Below the pieces are notes generated by a model. That model did not search any database and was not told the DNA's origin. It saw only the letters and a list, made by a program, of their open reading frames with translations. From Camelus bactrianus (Eukaryota; Chordata; Mammalia; Artiodactyla; Camelidae): a DNA stretch of 64,000 nt. The stretch spans positions 1,305,945 through 1,369,944 of the forward strand of contig NW_027413960.1 of assembly GCF_048773025.1 (NCBI RefSeq). The letters run 5' to 3'. Position numbers and translations under genes: made by a program. Shown here piece by piece: positions 58,421 to 64,000 of the stretch (position 1 is the stretch's first letter; the number at the start of each line of letters is the position of its first letter).

Positions 58421-61400
58421 GAGCATGTGGAGAGACGTTCGTTCATCTAGCACAAAGGGAACGGATTGCAGGAGAAACTTATACTCTGGTTTCTCAGTCT
58501 GTTTCCTAGTGCCGGTTTGAAGTTCCTGCAGTTTTCACTGTAAAACCGAGTTGGAGCTAGTGCCTCCCCATATATATGTATGGAGTGGAGTTTTCAACTT
58601 AAGAGAATCTTTTTGTTCCCACAAGCTAGTTGAAGGACGGCTTTCACACACACGTATCTCTCAGAACTGAGCATGTGGAGAGACGTTCGTTCATTTATCA
58701 CAATGGGAACGGGTTGCAGGAGAAACTTTTACTCTGGTTCTCAGTCTGTTTCCTACTGCCGGTTTGAAGTTCCTGCAGTTTTCACTGTAAAACCGAGTTG
58801 GAGCTAGTACCTTCCCTTTATATATGTATGGAGTGGAGTTTGCAACAGAAGAGAAACTTTGTGTTCCCAACAAGCTAGGTGAAGGAAGGCTTTCACACAC
58901 ACTTACCTCTCAGAAATGAGCATGTGGAGAGACGTTCGTTCATCTAGCACAAAGGGAACGGGTTGCAGGAGAAACTTTTACTCTGGTTTCTCAGTTTGTT
59001 TCCTAGTGCCGGTTTGAAGTTCCTGCAGTTTTCACTGTAAAACCGAGTTGGAACTAGTACCTCCCCTTATATATGTATGGAGTGGAGTTGGCAACTGAAG
59101 AGAAATTTGTGTTCCCAAAAAGCTAGGTGAAGGATGGCTTTCACACACACATCTCTCAGAACTGAGCATGTGGAGAGACGTTCTTTCATCTAGCACAAAG
59201 GGAACGGTTTGCAGGAGAAACTTTTACTCTGGTTTCTCAGTCTGTTTCCTAGTGCCGGTTTGAAGTTCCTGCAGTTTTCACTGTAAAACCGAGTTGGAGC
59301 TAGTGCCTACCTATATATATGTATGGAGTGGAGTTTGCAACTGAAGAGAAAGTTTGTGTTCCCACAAGCTTGTTGAAGGACGGCTTTCACACACACGTAT
59401 CTCTCAGAAATGAGCATGTGGAGAGACGTTCGTTCATCTAGCACAAAGGGAACGGGTTGCAGGAGAAACTTTTACTCTGGTTCTCAGTCTGTTTCCTAGT
59501 GCCGGTTTGAAGTTCCTGCAGTTTTCACTGTAAAACCGAGTTGGAGCTAGTACCTCCCCATATATATGTATGGAGTGGAGTTTGCAACTGAAGAGAAACT
59601 TTGTGTTCCCAGCAAGCTAGGTGAAGGACGTCTTTCACACACACAAATCTCTCAGAACTGAGCATGTGGAGAGACGTTCGTTCATCTAGCACAAGGGGAA
59701 AAGGTTGCAGGAGAAACAATTACTCTGGTTTCTCAGTCTGTTTCCTAGTGCCGGTTTTAAGTTCCTGCAGTGTTCACTGTAAAACCTAGTTGGAGCTAGT
59801 ACCTCCCCATATATATGTTTGGAGTGGAGTTTGTAACTGAAAAGAAACTTTGTGTTCCCAACAAGCTAGGTGAAGGACGGCTTTCACACACAGTTATCTC
59901 TCAGAAATGAGCATGTGGAGAGACGTTCGTTCATCTAGCACAAAGGGAACGGGTTGCAGGAGAAACTTTACTCTGCTTTCTCAGTCTGTTTCCTAGTGCC
60001 GGTTTGAAGTTCCTGCCGTTTTCACTGTAAAACCGAGTTGGAGCTTGTACCTCCCCATATATATGTATGGAGTGGAGTTTGCAACTGAAGAGAAACTTTG
60101 TGTTCCCAAAAAGCTACGTGAAGGACGGCTTTCACACACAATTATCTCTCAGAACTGAGCATGTGGAGAGACCTTCGTTCATCTAGCACAAAGGGAAAGG
60201 GTTGCAGGAGAAACTTTTACTCTGGTGTTTCAGTCTGTTTCCTAGGTCCGGTTTGAAGTTCCTGCAGTTTTCACTGAAAAACCGAGTTAGAGCAAGTACC
60301 TCCCCATATATATGTATGGAGTGGAGTTTGCAACTGAAGAGAAACTTTGAGTTCCCAACAATCTAGGTGAAGAACGGCTTTCACACACACTTATCTCTCA
60401 GAACTGAGCATGTGGAGAGACGTTCGTTCATCTAGCACAAAGGGAACGGGTTGCAGGAGAAACTTTTACTCTGGATTCTCAGACTTTTTCTAGTGCCGGT
60501 TTGAAGTTCCTGCAGTTTTCACTGTAAAACCGAGTTGGAGCTAGTACCTCCCCATATATATGTATGGAGTTGGGTTTGCAACTGAAGAGAATCTTTGTGT
60601 TCCCAACAAGCTAGGAGAAGGACGGCTTTCACACACACTTATCTCTCAGAAATGAGCATGTGGAGAGACGTTCGTTCATCTAGCACAAAGGGAGCGGGTT
60701 GCAGGTGGTACTTCTACTCTGGATTCTCAGTCTGTTTCCTAGTGCCGGTTTGAAGTTCCTGCAGATTTCATTTTAAAACCGAGTTGGAGCTAGTACCTCC
60801 CCATATATATGTATGGAGTGGAGTTTGCAACTGAGGAGAATCTTTGTGTTCCCAAGAAGCTAGGTGAAGGAAGGCTTTCACACACACTTATCTCTCAGAA
60901 CTGAGCATGTGGAGAGACATTCGTTCATCTAGCACAAAGGGAACGTGTTGCAGGTGGTACTATTACTCTGGTTTCTCAGTCTGTTCCTAGTGCCGATTTG
61001 AAGTTCCTGCAGTTTTCACTGTAAAACCGAGTTTGAGCTAGTACTTCCCCATATATATGTATGGAGTGGAGTTTGCAACTGAAGAGAAACTTTGTGTTCC
61101 CAACAAGCTAGGTGAAGGACGGCTTTCACACACACTTATCTCTCAGAACTGAGCATGTGGAGAGACGTTCATTCATCTAGCACAAATGGAACGGTTTGCA
61201 GGGGAAACTTTTACTGTGGTTTCTCAGTCAGTTTCCTAGTGCCGGTTTGAAGTTCCTGCAGTTTTCACTGTAAAATCGAGTTGGAGCTAATACCTCCCCA
61301 TATATATGTATGGAGTGGAGTTTCCAACTGAAGAGAAACTTTGTGTTCCCAACAAGCTAAGTGAAGGACGGCTTTCACACACAATTATCTCTCAGAACTG

Positions 61401-62395
61401 AGCATGTGGAGAGACGTTCGTTTATCTAGTACAAATGGAACGGTTTGCAGGATAAACATTTACTCTGGTTTTTCAGTCTGTTTCCTAGTGCCGGTTTGAA
61501 GTTCCTGCAGTTTTCACTGTAAAAACGAGTTGGAGCTAGTACCTCCCCATACATATGTATGGAGTGGAGTTTGCAACTGAAGAGAAACTTTGTGTTCCCA
61601 ACAATCTAGGTGAAGAACGGCTTTCACACACACTTATATCTCAGAACTGAGCATGTGGAGAGAAGTTCGTTCATCTAGCACAAAGGGAACGGGTTGAAGG
61701 AGAAACTTTTACTCTGGTTTCTCAGCCTGTTTCCTAGTGCCGGTATGAAGTTCCTGCAGTTTTCAATGTAAAATCGAGTTGGAGCTAGTACCTCCCCATA
61801 TATATGTATGGAGTTGGGATTGCAACTGAAGAGAATCTATGTGTTCCCAACAAGCTAGGTGAAGGACAGCTTTCACACACACTTATCTCTCAGAACTGAG
61901 CATGTGGAGAGACGTTCGTTCATCTAGCACAAAGGGAACGGGTTGCAGGAGAAAATTTTACTCTGGTTTCTCAGTCTATTTCCTAGTGCCGATATGAATT
62001 TCCTGCAATTTTCACCGTTAAACCGAATTGGAGCTAGTATCTCCCCATATATATGTATGGAGTGGATTTTGCATCAGAAAAGAAACTTTGTGTTCCCAAC
62101 AAGCTAGGTGAAGGACGGCTTTCACACACACTTATCTCTCAGATCTGAGCATGTGGAGAGACGTTCGTTCGTCTAGCACAAAAGGAACGTGTTGCAGTAG
62201 AAACTTTTACTCTGGTTTCTCAGTCTGTTTCACAGTGCCGGTTTGAAGTTCCTGCAGTTTTCACTGTAAAACCGAGTTAGAGCTAGTACTTACCCTTATA
62301 TATGTATGGAGTGGAGTATACAACTGAAGAGAAACTTTGTGTTCAAAATAAACTAGGTGAAGTACGGTATTCACGTACACTTATCTCTCAGAAAT
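58421..62395. repeat. Core monomer run, 16 copies
   Basis: Starts at 58421, 58669, 58918, 59164, 59412, 59660, 59909, 60157, 60406, 60654, 60903, 61151, 61400, 61649, 61898 and 62147. The first members match 38.06-38.8 kb (offset about 20605 bp). The last ones match 53.7-55.2 kb. Confidence 0.88.
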
Positions 62396-64000
62396 GTGCA
62401 TGTGGAGACTCGTTCATTCATCTAGCACAAAGAGAATGGGTTGCAGGAGAAAGTTTTACTGTGGTTTCTCAGGCTGTTTCCTAGTGCATGTTTGAAGTTC
62501 CTGCACTTTTCACTGTAAAAACTATTTTTAGCTAGTACCTCCCCATATATATGTATGGAGTGGAGTTTGCAAATGAAAAGAAACTATTTTTCCCAACAAG
62601 CTAGATGAAGGACGGCATTCACGCACACTTATCTCTCAGAACTGAGTATGTGGAGAACGTTCGTTCTTCTAGCACAAAGGAAACAGTTTGCAGGCGAAAT
62701 TTTTACTTTGGTTTCTCAGGCTGTTTCCTAGTGCCGGTTTGAATTTCCTGCATTTTTCACTGTAAAACCGAGTTGGAACCATTACCTCCCCATATATATG
62801 TACGGATTGGAGATTGCAACTGAAAAGAAACTTTTTCTTCCTAAAAATCTATGTGAAAGACGGCTTTAACACACACATATCTCTCAGAACAGAGCATGTG
62901 GAGAGACGTTCGTTCATCTAGCAACAAGGGAACGGGTTGCATTAGAACATTTACTCTGGATTCTCAGGCTTTTTCCTAGTGCCGTTTTGAATTTCCTGCA
63001 GTTTTCACTGTAAAATAGAGTTGGAGCTAGTACCTCCCCATATATAAGTATGGAGTGGAGTTTGCAACTCAAAAGAATCTTTGTGATCCTTAGAAGCTAG
63101 GTGAAGGAAGCTTTCACCCACACTTATCGCTGAGAAATGAGCATGTGGAGAGACGTTCGTTCATGTAGCACAGAGGGAACGGGTTGCAGGGGAAAATTTT
63201 ACTCTGGTTTCTCAGGCTGTTTCCTAGGGCCTGTTTGCTGTTCCTACAGTTTTCTCTGTAAAAACGAGTTGGAGCTAGTACTTCCCCTTATATATGTATG
63301 GAGTGGAGTTTGCAACTGAAAAGAAACTTTGTGTTCCCAACAAGATAGGTGAAGGACGGCATTCACACACACTTATCTCTCAGAACTGAGCATGTGGAGA
63401 GTCGTTCGTTCATCTAGCACAAAGGGAACCGGTATCAGGAGAAATTTTTACTCTGGTTTCTCAGCCTGTTTCCTAGTGCCGGTTTGAATTTCCTGCAGTT
63501 TTCACTGTAAAACAGAGTTGGAGCTAGTACCTCCAAATTTATATGTATGGAGTGGGGTTTGCAACTGAAAGGAAACTTTGTGTTCCCAACAAGCAAGATT
63601 AAGGAAGGCTTTCAGACACACTTATCTCTCAGAACTGAGCATGTGGAGAGACGTTTGTTCATCTAGCTCAAATGGAACTGGTTGCAGGGGAAATTTTTCT
63701 CTGGTTTCTAAGGCTTTTTCCTAGTGCCGTTTGAAAATTCCTGCAGTTTTCATTGTGAAACCGTGTTGGAGCTAGTATATCCCCTTATATATATAAGGAG
63801 TGTATTTTCAACTGAAAAGAAACTTTGTGTTCCCAACAAGCTAGGTGAAGGCGGCTTTCACACACACTTATCCCTCAGAACTGAGCATGTGGAGAGACGT
63901 TCGTTCATCTAGCAAAAAGTGAACGGGTTGCAGCTGAAACATTTACTCTGGATTCTCAGGCTATTTCCTAGTGCCGGTTTGAAGTTCCTGCAGTTTTCAA
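62396..64000. repeat. Module occurrence 8: w-y-z-a-b-c-d (cut by window end)
   Basis: Starts at 62396, 62644, 62892, 63139, 63388, 63637 and 63883; the d monomer runs off the window. It matches occurrence 7 at an offset of about 6951 bp (28 monomers). Relative to 54946-55443, the approach to w lacks one core monomer, which moves the offset from 7201 to 6952 bp. Confidence 0.87.
63783..63798. other. 16 bp perfect palindrome in a c monomer
   Basis: Same palindrome in the c monomer of module occurrence 8, 6950 bp after the previous one. Confidence 0.85.

Larger units (their letters stand above)
1..64000. repeat. Satellite DNA array, ~248 bp monomer, 258 copies
   Basis: The entire window is a head-to-tail tandem array in one orientation. 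I indexed each monomer at GAGCATGTGG or its variants (GAGTATG, GTGCATG, CAGTATG). Starts run from 64 to 63883; the 257 intervals average 248.3 bp, and those I measured individually (mainly from 28.4 kb to the end) were 245-250 bp. Shared landmarks in order are GAGAGACGTTCGTTCATCTA, AGCACAAAGGGAAC, a GCAGG-AAA-TTTTACTCTGG stretch, TTTCCTAGTGCCGG, TTCCTGCAGTTTTCACTG, GAGTTGGAGCTAGTACC, TCCCCATATATATGTATGG, GTTTGCAACTGAA, ACTTTGTGTTCCCAA and a short CACACAC tract. The core form has about 43% GC and six CpGs. No gene, mobile element or unique sequence interrupts it. Long arrays with higher-order structure are known from eukaryotic centromeres and pericentromeres; that placement is inference. I do not recognise the family by name. 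Confidence 0.98.
29301..64000. repeat. Right satellite subfamily: core runs plus an ordered module
   Basis: Two monomer classes alternate. Core monomers have CAGTCTG, GAAGAGAAAC, GGAGAAACTTTTACTC and GGCTTTCACACACAC. Module monomers are individually distinct and keep the CAGGCT state: w (ACGTACAC, GAGAATGGG), y (GTTTGCAGGCGAAA), z (GCAACAAGGG, CATTAGAACATTTA), a (AGCACAGAGGG, TTGCTGTTCCTACAG), b (GAACCGGTATCAGG, CCTCCAAATTTATATG), c (GACGTTTGTTC, GCCGTTTGAAAATTCC), d (CAGCAGAAACATTTAC, TTGGGGCTAG), e (GCATCATGGAC, TTGTGGATTGG), f (TTTCACACCAAATT, CATGTGAGAGTCG), g (CTCAGGGTTTTTCC), h (TTTCCGAG), b' (TTCAGGAGAAATTTGTAC) and c' (GCAAGTTTAAAGAAGG). Module order is kept in all eight occurrences, apart from missing members and one inserted z'-a pair. 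Confidence 0.92.
60903..64000. repeat. Long-range duplication in right half, copy 2
   Basis: Second copy of the block at 53701, offset 7202 bp at its start and 6951-6952 bp from w onward because one core monomer is missing before 62396. It continues beyond the window. Confidence 0.75.

Noticed and set aside
1-64000. CRISPR array
   Set aside because: Repeats are contiguous 248 bp units without unique spacers, and the array is eukaryotic satellite in character.
1-64000. Transposon, retroelement or LTR fossil inside the array
   Set aside because: Every interval between monomer landmarks is one monomer long, so there is no room for an insertion, and I saw no target-site duplication, poly-A tail or terminal repeat.
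1-64000. Human alpha satellite or another named satellite
   Set aside because: The period (248 against 171 bp) and the motifs do not fit alpha satellite, and I do not recognise the monomer from memory. A repeat-database search would decide this.

Overview
The whole 64 kb window is satellite DNA: one uninterrupted head-to-tail array of a monomer of about 248 bp. Taking the start of each monomer at the recurring GAGCATGTGG (or its variant), I place 258 starts between 64 and 63883. The 257 intervals average 248.3 bp, and every one I measured individually (mainly right of 28.4 kb) was 245-250 bp. I find no protein-coding gene, RNA gene, transposon, retroelement or unique spacer. This is eukaryotic, and the long array with nested higher-order repeats (HORs) is typical of centromeric or pericentromeric (or other constitutive heterochromatic) DNA. 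I do not recognise the monomer as a named satellite, so I do not assign a species.

Left half (1 to about 29.3 kb). Monomers carry CAGGCTG and GAAAAGAAAC at diagnostic places. They fall into about twelve recurring types that keep one fixed order, here called s-n1-n2-n3-n9-s'-n10-n4-n5-n6-n7-n8. Only one cassette (10741-13719) has all twelve. The others are in-register shortened or locally doubled forms of 9, 6, 13, 9, 6, (12), 9, 7, 11, 8, 8, 8 and 8 monomers. The four 8-mers at 20.4-28.4 kb alternate between two versions, so a 16-monomer (3977 bp) HOR is built on an 8-monomer (1988 bp) one, built on the 248 bp monomer. A further near-identical duplication of about 4.87 kb lies 6951 bp (28 monomers) apart.

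Right half (about 29.3 to 64 kb). A more uniform 'core' monomer with CAGTCTG and GAAGAGAAAC forms runs of 1 to 16 copies. Eight copies of an ordered module of distinct variant monomers (w-y-z-a-b-c-d-e-f-g-h-b'-c') break up these runs. Each copy is shortened or rearranged differently, but the order is nearly always kept. The module monomers still carry the CAGGCT state of the left half, which suggests they are the less homogenised relatives of the core. The right half also holds several nested duplications (247, 746, 1735, 3231, about 5.7-6.2 and about 7.0-7.2 kb apart).

Nothing here works together as genes do. The content is a record of unequal exchange, block duplication and sequence conversion acting on one satellite. 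The most useful observations are the two ordered monomer alphabets, the family switch near 29.3 kb that falls inside a monomer, the precise in-register fusion monomers, and 16-20 bp perfect AT-rich palindromes confined to one monomer type (c).
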